Shown: positions 28,713 through 38,651 of the stretch, one piece after another
Position numbering within the stretch: position 1 is the stretch's first letter
Layout: each line of letters starts with the position of its first letter
Source: Streptomyces sp. WAC08241
GTDB lineage: Bacteria; Actinomycetota; Actinomycetes; Streptomycetales; Streptomycetaceae
NCBI GenBank assembly: GCA_007858575.1
Contig: CP042279.1
Span: forward strand, 1,426,001 to 1,490,000
Direction: 5' to 3'
Length of the DNA stretch: 64,000 bases
Position numbers and translations under genes: made by a program
Notes under the pieces: generated by a model
Databases searched by the model: none
Told to the model about the DNA's origin: nothing
The model's input: the letters and a program-made list of their open reading frames with translations, nothing else

Positions 28713-28904
28713 CCCCAAGTGCGCCCCCTTTCGCCCCGTTTGGGGGACGGGCACCCGGCAACACGGGACGGAAGAAAGCCACGGCCCGTCCGTCGGAGAG
28801 CGGTGCGGAGCGCAGGTCGGCGGCCGAGGAGCCGGGGAGAAGAACAACAGGAGCAGCGGTGGCGGGCCGCGTCGCCGCACTCCGTCCCACCGGGAGGAGA
28901 AGCA

Positions 28905-29622
28905 ATGAGCACGTACGTCTACGGCATCGCCCCCGCCGACCGGAAGCTTCCCGACGACATCGAGGGCATCGGCGACCCCCGTTGCCCGTGCGCACCGTGC
29001 GCGGCGGCGATCTGGTGGCCCTGTGCAGCGACGCGCGGATCGACGCGGAGGCCCAGCGCCGGGACCTCCTCGCGCACCAGCACGTCGTGATCGAGGCCGG
29101 CAAGGACGGCCCGGTCCTGCCCCTGCGGTTCGGCAGGATCTCGCCCGACGACGCCACCGTCGCCGCGGTCCTGGAGGAGCACCACGACGTCTACCTGGAG
29201 CGCCTGAAGACGCTCGCCGGCAAGGACGAGTTCAACCTCAAGGTGCACCACGACGAGGAGGCCGTCCTCCACGCGGTGCTCGCCGACGATCCCGGCCTGA
29301 CGGCTCGGCACGCCGCCGGTCCCACGGCGGACGGCGGAGACCACGCGGAGGGGCCCGCCTTCGACGAACTGCTCGCGCGGGCCGTCGCCGAGCGCCGGAA
29401 GAGCGACGTCGCCCTCGTCGAGCGGACCCTCGCGCCCTACGCGGCGGCGGTGGTGCGCGGCCCCGGTGCCACCGGCCACCTCGCCGACCTGTCGTTCCTC
29501 GTGGAGCGCGACCGGCAGGACGCGTTCCTGGAGGCCGTGCGCGCCCTCCACCAGGAGCACGAGCACCTGAGGGAACAGGTGATGGGGCCGCTGCCCCGTA
29601 CAGCTTCGTCGAAGCGGGCTGA
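28905..29622 (+). CDS. Gas vesicle protein GvpL/GvpF family
   Basis: MSTYVYGIAPADRKLPDDIEGIG, frame repair near 28980, then VRTVRGGDLVALCSDARIDAEAQRRDLLAHQHVVIEAGKDGPVLPLRFGRISPDDATVAAVLEEHHDVYLERLKTLAGKDEFNLKVHHDEEAVL: the GvpL/F ferredoxin-like fold with the diagnostic LPLRFGRI and GKxEFNLKV motifs. The end, PLPPYSFVEAG, needs a repair near 29595 (PYSFV is typical). About 239 residues. GvpF/L are accessory proteins that bind GvpA subunits during vesicle nucleation. No gvpA, gvpJ, gvpK or gvpG is present nearby. Confidence 0.85.
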
Positions 29623-29695
29623 TCCCGTGGGACCGCTCGTCGAAACCTGCCGGGAGGCCGCGTTCCCGGGCCGTACGGAAACGAGGCAGGAGTCA

Positions 29696-30168
29696 TGAAC
29701 GACGAACCGCTGCTGTACGTGTACGCCGTCGTCCGGTCCGCCGACGCCCAGGGGTTGCCCACCGACCCCCGCCCGACGTGACCCTGGGCGGGGGCTCGCG
29801 ACCGTCGAGCACCGGGGCCTGACCGCCGTCGTCGAACCGGTCCCGGCGGCCGACTTCGCCGAGGCGCCCCTGCGCGAACGGCTGGAGGACCCGGACTGGC
29901 TCGCCGTGGTGGCTAGGGCCCACCACGCCGTGGTGGGCGCCACGAGCCGGCGGACCGCCACCGTCCCCTGGAGCTCGCGACCGTCCGCCGCGGGGAGTCG
30001 GGCGTGCGCCGCTTCCTCGAAGAGGGGAGAGCGGTCTGTCGGAGGCCCTCGGCCGGGCGACGGGCACGTGTGAGCGGGAGAACGAGGCGTGCGCGGACGA
30101 GGCGTACGCGCACGAGACGCCGACGACCCGGCGGCCCGTATCACCCCCGACGGGAATCCGGAACGGGT
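29696..30168 (+). pseudogene. Truncated second GvpL/GvpF-family gene
   Basis: Starts MNDEPLLYVYAVVRSADAQGLPTD behind GCAGGAG; after a frame repair near 29785 it reads LATVEHRGLTAVVEPVPAADFAEAPLRERLEDPDWLAVVARAHHAVVGATSRRTATVPLELATVRRGESGVRRFLEEG, the N-terminal half of a GvpL/F protein. The C-terminal ferredoxin-like half (about 110 residues) is missing. After LGRATGT the frame dissolves into Arg/Glu-rich sequence and no family motif returns before the next gene. A deletion, not just base errors, is needed to explain the loss. Confidence 0.6.
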
Positions 30169-30237
30169 GAGGAACGGCGGATCGACGGACTCCCGGAAAA
30201 AGGGTTTGTTCCCGCCCGGCCCGGCTACACGAAAAGC

Positions 30238-30549
30238 ATGAGCGCATCGGAAAAGAGCAACGAGAACCGGCCCCGTGGGGACGGCTCAGGCACTCCCGCG
30301 GACGGCACCGGGAACAGCGGGGCACTGACCGCGCTTCCCGCGCCCCTCGCGGAGAAGACCCTCGCGGCCGCCCACGCCGTCCGGGGCGCCGGCGGCGTCG
30401 TGTGGACCGCCGTGCGCGACCGCAAGGCGCTCACCGGCAGCACCGCCGTCGGTGCCGCGGCCGCGCTCACCGGGGCGTACGCCCTCGGGCGCCGGGCCGG
30501 ACGCCGCTCGCGCGGCCCGCTCTCCCGGCTCATCGGCGGCCGCATCTGA
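30238..30549 (+). CDS. Small membrane-associated hypothetical protein
   Basis: 103 residues, intact. A charged, disordered N-terminus (SEKSNENRPRGDGSG) leads to the amphipathic LPAPLAEKTLAAAHAVRGAGGVVWTAV and one weak membrane span, GSTAVGAAAALTGAYALGRRAG, then a basic tail SRGPLSRLIGGRI. No known domain. The start is preceded by GGCTACACGAAAAGC with no Shine-Dalgarno, so translation may be leaderless. It lies between gas-vesicle remnants and other small membrane proteins. Function unknown. Confidence 0.6.
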   Translation: MSASEKSNENRPRGDGSGTPADGTGNSGALTALPAPLAEKTLAAAHAVRGAGGVVWTAVRDRKALTGSTAVGAAAALTGAYALGRRAGRRSRGPLSRLIGGRI

Positions 30550-30729
30550 CACGGCGGAGGAGGGCGGCTCCGGTTTCCCGGAGCCGCCCCTTTCCCCGAC
30601 TCGAAGACTTTCCGTCGCCCACCGGAAACCGGGACGGCCGGTCGGAATTCCCCGGAGCAATCCGGGGACGACCTCCCGGTGAAGGACACAGCGGGCGGCG
30701 GGTACGCAAAAATTCGGAGGTTGGTAGAA

Positions 30730-30890
30730 ATGGTTCTCTTCTTCTGGTTCTTCTGCTCGCGCTGATTCTTTTCGGCGCCGGTTTCGCCGTGAACGCCCTC
30801 TGGTGGATAGCCGTGATCGTGCTCGTCCTCTGGCTGCTCGGCTTCGTGGCCCGGCCGAAGGGCGGCTCGGGCCGCTGGTACCGCTGGTAG
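30730..30890 (+). CDS. Hydrophobic small membrane protein (about 53 residues)
   Basis: RBS GGAGG then ATG at 30730. With one lost G just after the ATG restored, it reads MGSLLLVLLLALILFGAGF, then NALWWIAVIVLVLWLLGFVA and the tail RPKGGSGRWYRW. Two membrane spans and the WYRW end are typical of a small hydrophobic protein widespread in Streptomyces. Function unknown. It is followed by three strong hairpins. Confidence 0.7.
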
Positions 30891-30911
30891 CCCGCACCCC
30901 GCCGGCGCCGA

Positions 30912-30945
30912 CCGCGCCCGCCACCGACACCGGTGGCGGGCGCGG
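30912..30945. terminator. Terminator hairpin 1 of 3
   Basis: CCGCGCCCGCCACCG (30912-30926) pairs perfectly with 30931-30945 around ACAC: a 15-bp stem, followed by CTGTGTTT. Confidence 0.75.
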
Positions 30946-30953
30946 CTGTGTTT

Positions 30954-30991
30954 GGGGCCCCGGACGGGCGTGACCGCACGTCCGGGGCCCC
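30954..30991. terminator. Hairpin 2 of 3
   Basis: GGGGCCCCGGACG (30954-30966) pairs perfectly with 30979-30991 (13 bp, 12-nt loop). The GGGGCCCC arms can also self-pair. Confidence 0.6.
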
Positions 30992-30993
30992 GA

Positions 30994-31046
30994 ACGACGG
31001 AAACCCGGCACGCCCTCCACGAAGGGGCGTGCCGGGTTTCCGTCGT
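30994..31046. terminator. Hairpin 3 of 3, 22-bp stem
   Basis: A perfect 22-bp inverted repeat (30994-31015 with 31025-31046) with a 9-nt loop. The right arm ends seven bases before the stop codon of the minus-strand DUF5133 gene. In the minus direction it is the terminator of that gene. Confidence 0.75.
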
Positions 31047-31052
31047 ACGGAA

Positions 31053-31280
31053 TCAGGCCGTCAGCACCGAGTCGTCCTCGGGACGCGCACCGGGCAGTCG
31101 GTGACGGGCGGCTATCAGCGCCGTGTCCACGTCACGCGTCCCGGTGGAGACGCACAGCGTGTACGCGATGTCGTCCAGGCGCTGCCGCACCTCGGGGCTT
31201 CCGTTCTCCGCGTGCAGCACCCTCAGCGTCTCGTACTGCTCGATCAGGTTGCTCAACACCGCGGGATGGGCCATCAACAC
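31053..31280 (-). CDS. DUF5133 protein
   Basis: GTG start at 31280 behind GGGAGA, reading MLMAHPAVLSNLIEQYETLRVLHAENGSPEVRQRLDDIAYTLCVSTGTRDVDTALIAARHRL, ending EDDSVLTA; 75 residues. ATG at 31274 is an alternative start two codons in. HPAVL..L...YE.L and the alpha-helical CVSTGTR.VD.AL.AAR are the signature of DUF5133, a small actinobacterial family often linked to regulatory loci. Convergent with the upstream small genes through three hairpins and divergent from the hybrid kinase. Confidence 0.8.
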   Translation of the reverse strand: MLMAHPAVLSNLIEQYETLRVLHAENGSPEVRQRLDDIAYTLCVSTGTRDVDTALIAARHRLPGARPEDDSVLTA

Positions 31281-31606
31281 AGTGCGTCTCCCCTCGCCAT
31301 CAGGGCGCCGACCGCCCGGTTCGATGCGCCGCTTACCCCGGCCTCCCCGTTGTATGCGATCGGAAGGCGGGAGTCGGTGGCGAGTGCGCGACACCCCTGA
31401 CCCGGTCCTTCCCTCCGCACCGGCGCGTTCCGGCCGTTTGATCCCCCACGGCCCTCCCTCGCGACGATCACAGGGGAGTAGGGTCGTCGTTTATTGTCGT
31501 ATGACAACGGTCCAGGTCGGGGTCGTACCGGGGAGGGCGGCCCGACCTGCGGCCGTGGTTGTGTTCAGGCCCACCGTGGTGCCTGGCGAGCGAACGAGGA
31601 TGAGGC
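31281..31606. other. Divergent promoter region of DUF5133 and the hybrid kinase
   Basis: No gene is supported in this 326-bp gap. TTGTC-GTAT-GACAA (31494-31507) is an imperfect inverted repeat in a locally AT-rich stretch (GTTTATTGTCG), about 100 bp before the kinase start, and may be an operator or promoter. Confidence 0.35.
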
Positions 31607-34600
31607 ATGTCTGAGACGACGATCGAGGGCTCTCGGCCGCGCGGCGGCCGGGGCCTGCCGCCGTGGGCGAGGCGGAGCTGCGCCAGCTCCTGGCCGGCCT
31701 CACCGCCGTGCGCGACGGGGACTTCGGGACCCGTCTGCCCGACGAGGCGGGCGGGCTCCTGGGCGAGATCTCCGGCGTCTTCAACGGCATGGTCGACCAG
31801 CTCTCCTCTTCACCTCCGAGGTGACGCGCGTCGCCCGCGAGGTCGGCACGGAAGGCACCCTGGGCGGCCAGGCCGAGGTCCCCGGCGTCTCCGGCACCTG
31901 GGCCGACCTCACCGACTCGGTCAACGCGATGGCCGGCAACCTCACCACCCAGGTCCGTGACATCGCTCACGTCGCCACCGCCGTCGCCAAGGGCGACCTC
32001 TCCCAGAAGATCGACGTCGACGCCCGCGGCGAGATCCTGGAGCTGAAGAACACCATCAACACGATGGTCGACCAGCTCTCCTCCTTCGCCGACGAGGTCA
32101 CCCGCATGGCCCGCGACGTCGGCACCGAGGGCATCCTCGGCGGCCAGGCGGACGTGAAGGGCGTCTCCGGCACCTGGCGCGACCTCACCGACTCCGTCAA
32201 CTCCATGGCCGGAAACCTCACCGCGCAGGTGCGCTCCATCGCGCACGTCGCCACCGCCGTGGCCAAGGGCGACCTCTCGAAGAAGGTCGACGTCGACGCC
32301 CGCGGCGAGATCCGGGAGCTGAAGAACACCATCAACACGATGGTCGACCAGCTCGGCCTTCGCCGACGAGGTCACCCGCGTCGCCCGCGAGGTCGGCACC
32401 GAGGGCAACCTGGGAGGCCAGGCCACCGTCCGGGGCGCCTCGGGCACCTGGAAGGACCTCACCGACAACGTCAACGTGATGGCGTCCAACCTCACCGGTC
32501 AGGTGCGCTCCATCGCCCAGGTCGCCACCGCCGTGGCCCGCGGCGACCTCTCCCGCCGGATCACCGTGGAGGCGAAGGGCGAGGTCGCCGCGCTCGCCGA
32601 CACCATCAACACGATGGTGGACACCCTGTCGGCCTTCGCCGACGAGGTGACGCGCGTCGCCCGCGAGGTCGGCACCGAGGGCCGCCTCGGCGGCCAGGCC
32701 CGGGTGCCGAACGTGGCCGGCACCTGGAAGGACCTCACCGACAACGTCAACTCGATGGCGAACAACCTCACCGGTCAGGTCCGCAACATCGCCCAGGTCA
32801 CCACCGCCGTCGCCAACGGCGACCTCTCCAAGAAGATCGACGTCGACGCCCAGGGCGAGATCCTGGAGCTGAAGACCACCATCAACACCATGGTCGACCA
32901 GCTCTCCTCCTTCGCCGCCGAGGTGACGCGCGTCGCCCGCGAGGTCGGCAGCGAGGGCCGCCTCGGCGGCCAGGCCGAGGTCGAGGGCGTCTCCGGCACC
33001 TGGAAGCGCCTGACCGAGAACGTCAACGAGCTGGCCGGGAACCTCACCCGTCAGGTGCGCGCCATCGCCGAGGTCGCGAGCGCGGTCGCCGAGGGCGACC
33101 TGACCCGCTCCATCACCGTCGACGCCTCCGGCGAGGTGGCCGAGCTCAAGGACAACATCAACGCGATGGTCGAGCTCGCTGCGCGAGACCACCCGGGCCA
33201 ACCAGGAACAGGACTGGCTCAAGTCCAGCCTCGCCCGGATCTCCGAGCTGATGCAGGGCCACCGCGACCTCGCCGTCGTCGCCGAGCTCGTCATGGACGA
33301 ACTGACCCCGCTGGTCTCCGCCCAGTACGGCGCGTTCTACCTCGCCGAGGACGGCACGGGGGCGTCGAGCTCAAGCTCGTCGGCTCCTACGGGCGCCCCG
33401 CGGACAGCCGCGACCGCTTCCGCCTCGGCGAGTCCCTCGTCGGACAGGCCGCCCGCAGCCGCCGCACCATCGCCGCCGAGAACGTCCCCGGCGACTACGT
33501 GTACATCTCCTCCGGCCTCGGCCAGGCCTCCGGAGGCAGCCTGATCGTGCTCCCGATCGTCGTCGAGGACCAGGTCCTGGGCGTCATCGAACTGGTCTCC
33601 TTCACCCCTTCACCTCCGTGCACCGGGACTTCCTGGAGCAGCTCATGGAAACGGTGGGCGTCAACCTCAGCACGATCGTCGCCAACGCCCGCACCGACGA
33701 ACTCCTGGAGGAGTCCCAGCGCCTCGCCGACGAGCTGCGGGCGCGCTCCGAGGAGCTCCAGGTCCAGCAGGAGGAGCTCCAGCGCTCCAACGCCGAGCTG
33801 GAGGAGAAGGCGGCCCTGCTCGTCTCGCAGAACCGCGACATCGAGGCCAAGAACCTCCAGATCGAGCAGGCCCGGCAGGAGCTGGAGGACCGCGCCCAGC
33901 AGCTCTCCCTCGCCTCCAAGTACAAGTCCGAGTTCCTGGCCAACATGAGCCACGAGCTGCGCACCCCGCTCAACAGCCTGCTCATCCTGGCCCAGCTCCT
34001 GGCCCAGAACCCGACCCGCAACCTCACGGCCAAGCAGGTCGAGTACGCCGGCATCATCCACTCCGCCGGATCCGACCTGCTCCAGTTGATCAACGACATC
34101 CTCGACCTGTCCAAGGTGGAGGCCGGGAAGATGGACCTCAACCCGGAGCGGGTGGCGCTGCGCCGCCTCCTCGACTACGTCGAGGCGACGTTCCGGCCGC
34201 TCACCTCGCAGAAGAGCCTCACCTTCACCGTCTCCACCGCCGCCGGCGTCCCCGTGGACCTCGTCACCGACGACTCCCGGCTGCGGCAGGTGCTGCGCAA
34301 CCTGCTCTCCAACGCCGTCAAGTTCACCGAGCGCGGCAGCGTCGAGCTGAGCATCGAGCCCGCCGCGGACGACGAGCTGCCCGCCACGGTCCACCGCGGC
34401 GGCCCCGTCGTCGCCTTCCGGGTCAGGGACACCGGCATCGGCATCGCCGCCCAGCACCTGGACGCCATCTTCGGCGCCTTCCAGCAGGCGGACGGCACCA
34501 CCAACCGGAAGTACGGCGGCACCGGCCTCGGCCTGTCCATCAGCCGGGAGATCGCCTACCTGCTCGGCGGCGCCCTCACGGTCGCCAGCGAGCCCGGCGA

Positions 34601-35614
34601 GGGCAGCACCTTCACCCTCTACCTGCCGGTCGCCCGGGCCGACTTCAAGGAGCAGTCCGCCCACGCCCCGGCCGTGCGGTCCGACGAGGACGAGGAGCCC
34701 ACGGCGCTCTCCGACGCCTCCGCCGCCCGCCCCGCCCTGCCCGCCGCGTCGCCGGCCCGGCAGATCCGGCGCCTCCTCGTGATCGAGGAGCGCCCGCGCG
34801 GCCTCCTCTCGCTCGTCGCCGAGAACGCCGTCGTGGAGCTGACCGCCGGCCGCGACCGCGCGGACCGCGAGGACATCGAGCTGATCACGGCCGTGGGTCC
34901 CCAGGAGGCCGCGACCGCCCTCGCCACCCAGCCCTTCCACTGCGTCGTGCTGGAGGTCGACATGGCCCACGGCGAGGCCCTGCAGTTCCTGGACGCCATG
35001 GACGGCGACGAGGCGCTGCGCACCGTCCCCGTCCTCGCCCACAACAACCGCAGGCTCACCCCCGAGCAGGAGCGGGCCCTCCAGACGCGCGCCCGTCTGC
35101 GCCCGCTCGAACTGCTCTCCAGCCTCGACGAACTGCGCGAGCGGATCGCCCTGCACCTGTCCGCGGACCAGCCGGGCGACGTCGTGCCCCTGGTGCGCGG
35201 CGAGCACCGGCCCCCGGCGCCGCAGACCATCGACACCACCCTGCAGGGCCGCACGGTCCTCGTGGTCGACGACGACGCCCGCAACCTCTACGCCCTGAGC
35301 GGCATCCTGGAGCTGCACGGCATCAAGGTCCTGCACGCCGAGAACGGCCGCAAGGGCATCGAGGCGCTGGCCGCGCACCCCGACATCGACCTCGTCCTGA
35401 TGGACGTCATGATGCCGGAGATGGACGGCTACACCGCCACCGCCAAGATCAGGCAGATGCCCGCCCACACCGGGCTGCCCGTCATCGCGGTCACCGCCAA
35501 GGCCATGCCGGGGACCGCGAGAAGAGCCTCGCCTCCGGCGCCAGCGACTACGTGACCAAGCCGGTCGACGCCGACGACCTCATCGCCTGCATCCGCCGGT
35601 GGCTGAACGACTGA
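31607..35614 (+). CDS. Soluble multi-HAMP hybrid histidine kinase with GAF, kinase and receiver domains
   Basis: About 1,336 residues. After MSETTIEGS there is a first HAMP-like unit ([20 protein letters not shown]), then five 92-residue HAMP repeats each containing [18 protein letters not shown] ... [21 protein letters not shown] ... AVAxGDLSxKI. Next come GAF ([19 protein letters not shown] ... [20 protein letters not shown]), a coiled coil, His[16 protein letters not shown] with the phospho-His, HATPase [11 protein letters not shown] / DTGIGI / [10 protein letters not shown], a degenerate receiver ([11 protein letters not shown], Glu for Asp) and a canonical receiver [10 protein letters not shown] ... 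[13 protein letters not shown]. No membrane span is seen. Frameshifts near 31665, 31808, 32356, 33180, 33358, 33608 and 35515. It heads the signalling island. Confidence 0.9.
31818..33176 (+). repeat. Five tandem 276-bp HAMP-coding repeats
   Basis: The string GAGGTSACSCGC recurs at 31818, 32094, 32368, 32644 and 32920: spacing 276, 274, 276 and 276 bp, equal to 92 codons. The 274-bp unit has lost two bases (GCTCGGCC where neighbours have an extra TC), breaking the frame. Nucleotide identity between units is high, so recombination or assembly collapse is possible. Confidence 0.85.
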
Positions 35615-35710
35615 CGGGCCGCGGGCCCCGCCCGGCCCCTCCCCGCCCCGCCACCCCCTTCCCTCCCTTCCGCCCGCGGCCCCGGCCGCCGTCCCCGAGG
35701 AGTCCGCGTC

Positions 35711-38195
35711 ATGAGTGCTCCCCACCGCCACGGCGGGTACCCCGCCGTCGGTCCCCACGGGGACGGCGCTCCGACACCGGCCGGGCCTGCCGCGCCCCCG
35801 CCCGCCCGGGGAGGAGGAGCGGCACCCGGCGGACGACCACTCCGCCGTGGGCCGGCTGGCCGCGACGGTGGAGCGGCTGCGCGGGAGGTGCGCGCCGCGC
35901 ACGCCGCGGCCGAGGGGCGCGCCCTGGTCGAGCTCGCCAAGGGCGTCATCGTCGAGCGGCTCGGCTGCGGCCCGGCCCAGGCCGCGAAGCAGCTCACCGA
36001 ACTGGCCGCCCAGGCCGGGCTCTCCCCGCTGGAACTGGCCGCGGACATCATCAACCAGGCCGCCCACGACCGGGTCGCCGAGGTCGCCGACGACTTCGTC
36101 AAGGCCGTACGGCACGCGGACGGGCCGCAGGCGAGCCCCGGGACCGACGGACCGGCCGGGGCCGGCGGGTCGGTCGCCGTGCGCCTGCGCACGGCCGAGA
36201 GCGCCGCGCTCAACGCCGGGGACAGCCAGGCCGTCGCCGAGTCCCTCCTCGAACACGCCCTCGCGCCGCTGGGCGCCACCGCCGTCGCCATCTGGACCAC
36301 CGGCCCCGACGCCTCCCTGACCCTCTGCGGCCACGCGGGCTTCGGCGCCGACGAGCCCGCCCGCTGGCGGTACGTGCCGCCCGGCGTGGCCACCGTGGCC
36401 CGGGGAGGCCCTCACCGCCCGCAGGACCGTCCGGTTCCCTCGCTCGCCACCGCCGGCGTCCCCACGATCGGCCACGCGCGCCACCCCGAGGGCGGCCGGG
36501 TGGCGGTGCCCGCCGGGACCGGCGGGCGGATCCACGGCGTCCTGGAGATCTGCTGGCCCCGGCCGCTGGAGCCCCAGCCGCAGGCGGTGGAGCGCCAGAT
36601 CGAGGCCCTGGCCGAACTGTGCGCCCACACCCTGGAGACCCTCCCCGCGCAGTCGGTGCGGACGCGGGCGCTCTCGCCCGGAGCCGCCGGGCGTCGGAGC
36701 TCGTGGAACTCGCCGACGGCCTCTACGACCCCGCCCTGGTCCTCACCCCGCACCTGGACGACGAGGGGCGCCTGCGGGACTTCCGCATCCGCCACGCCAA
36801 CGAGCACTTCCAGGACCCGGCGGGCCGCTCGCGCGGCGCCGTCGACGGGGCCCTGCTCCTGGAGGCGTACCCCACCACGGCCGGCGAGAACGAGCTCTTC
36901 GAGCGGATCGAGCGCGTCTACGCCACCGGGGAGCCCTTCCGTGCCCGGCGGACCCGGCTGACCGCCCTCGTGGACCAGGTGCCGCTCGCCTCCGTCGCCG
37001 ACCTCAGCATCAGCCGGCACGGCGACAGCGTGCTCCTCATCTGGCGCATCGAGGACGAGACCGCCCGGCTCGCCAGCCTGCTCCAGCACGCCCAGCGCCT
37101 CGGCCGGATCGGCGGCTTCGAGGAGGACGTCCTGACCGGGGAGATCACCTGGAACGGGCAGCTCTTCGACCTCTTCGGGCGGGACATCACCGAGGGTCCG
37201 GTCCCCTGCGCGACCTCATCGCCCACGCCCACCCCGACGACGCGATCGCCATCGGGCGCTTCCTCCAGGCCGTGTTCCAGCAGCGGCGGGCCAGCTCGAC
37301 GGCCTTCCGCATGCTCCGCGGGGACGGCGTGACCCGTCACATCCGGGTGATCGCCGAGCCCTCCCTCGACATCGACGAGCGGCTCTCGCCGTGCGGGGCG
37401 CCTACCAGGACATCTCCGCGCAGCACTGGACGGAGGTCGCCCTGGCGGCCACCCGCGACCAACTCGCCGTCACCGAACAGGAGTCGGCGGAACGCAACCG
37501 GCTGGCCCTCCAGCTCCAGCACGCCATCATGCCGCCGACCAAGGCCCCGCTCGACGCCCCGGGCCTCGACGTCGCCGTGCGCTACCGGCCCGCCGAGACC
37601 GAGTCCCTGGTCGGCGGCGACTGGTACGACGCCGTCGTGCTGCCGTCCAAGAAGATCCTGCTGTGCGTCGGGGACATCGCGGGCCACGGCATCGAGGCCG
37701 CCACCGGCATGGTCGTCCTGCGCAACGCCCTGCGCGGCCTCGCCGTGACCGGGCGGGCCCCGGACAGCTCCTGTCCTGGCTGAACAACGTGGCCCACCAC
37801 CTCACCGCCCAGGTCACCGCCACCGCCGTCTGCGGCGTCTTCGACCCCACGACCCGCACCCTGCGCTGGGCCAGGGCGGGACACCTCCCGCCCGTGCTCG
37901 TACGGGGCGACCGGGCCACCACCCTGCCGCTGCTCCAGGGACTGCTGCTCGGCGCCTCGCCGAGGCCGAGTACGAGGAGGCGGAGATCCAGTTGGAGCCC
38001 GAGGACACCGTACTGATGTACACCGACGGCCTCGTCGAGCGGCGGGACACCTCCGTGCACGACTCCCTGGACCAACTCCTCGCCACGGCGCAGACGCCGG
38101 CCGACGGCCTGGAGCGGCGCCTCGACCTGCTGCTCACCCACAGCAAGTCCGACACCGACGACGACACGTGCCTGATCGGAGTGCGCGTCACCTGA
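35711..38195 (+). CDS. ANTAR-GAF-PAS-PP2C (SpoIIE-type) phosphatase
   Basis: RBS GAGGAG. ANTAR-like helices: RALVELAKGVIVERLGCGPAQAAKQLTELAAQAGLSPLELAADIIN (about residues 75-125). GAF: LRTAESAALNAGDSQAVAESLLEHALAPLGATAVAIW. PAS-like: LVELADGLYDPALVLTPHLDDEGRLRDFRIRHANEHF and LGRIGGFEEDVLTGEITWN. Phosphatase: RLALQLQHAIMPPTKAP, SLVGGDWYDAVVL and LCVGDIAGHGIEAATGMVVLRNALRGL, with both metal-binding Asp motifs intact, ending DDDTCLIGVRVT. About 830 residues, six or more repairs. Relatives dephosphorylate STAS antagonists; the STAS protein encoded 47 bp downstream is the likely substrate. Confidence 0.88.
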
Positions 38196-38242
38196 CCGCA
38201 CGCCCGACCGCCCATCACCCCCATCCGTGGAAAGCAGGAAGC

Positions 38243-38609
38243 ATGCCCGAGCGCGAAGTGAATCTGGACATCGAGGTGGAGGTCCGTGACGACGACACGG
38301 CCGTCCTCTCCGTGGGGGCGAGCTCGACATCGAGTCGGCCACCTTCCTCCACCACCACCTGGCCAACCAGTTCCTGCACGGCCGCCGCCACCTCGTCCTG
38401 GACCTCTCCGCCCTGGACTTCATGGACTCGTCCGGCCTGAACGTCCTGATCAGGGCGGGTCGGGACGCGCGGGAGTCCGGGGCGACCTGCACCTCGCCGC
38501 GCCGACCCCGGCCGTGCGCCGCATCCTGGAGATCACGGGCGTGACGATGACCACGCCCCTGCACCCCGACGTGGCGGACGCGCTCGTCGCGGCCGGGCAC
38601 GAGGTCTAG
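38243..38609 (+). CDS. STAS-domain anti-sigma factor antagonist
   Basis: MPEREVNLDIEVEVRDDDTAVLSVG, repaired at a G-run near 38320, then GELDIESATFLHHHLANQFLHGRRHLVLDLSALDFMDSSGLNVLIRAGRDAR, ending ADALVAAGHEV; about 122 residues. FMDSSGL carries the Ser that RsbW-type kinases phosphorylate. In partner switching the unphosphorylated form binds the anti-sigma kinase and frees the sigma factor. The flanking PP2C genes and the downstream RsbW/SigB pair are its expected partners. Confidence 0.9.
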
Positions 38610-38651
38610 CCCGAGGGAAGCACGGCCCCGCCGGACGGACGGGACCGCACC

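Noticed and set aside
31607..35614. True pseudogene status for the hybrid kinase and other frameshifted genes
   Set aside because: All domains and catalytic residues survive on both sides of each break, and every break fits a one- or two-base loss, which is not how decayed genes look.
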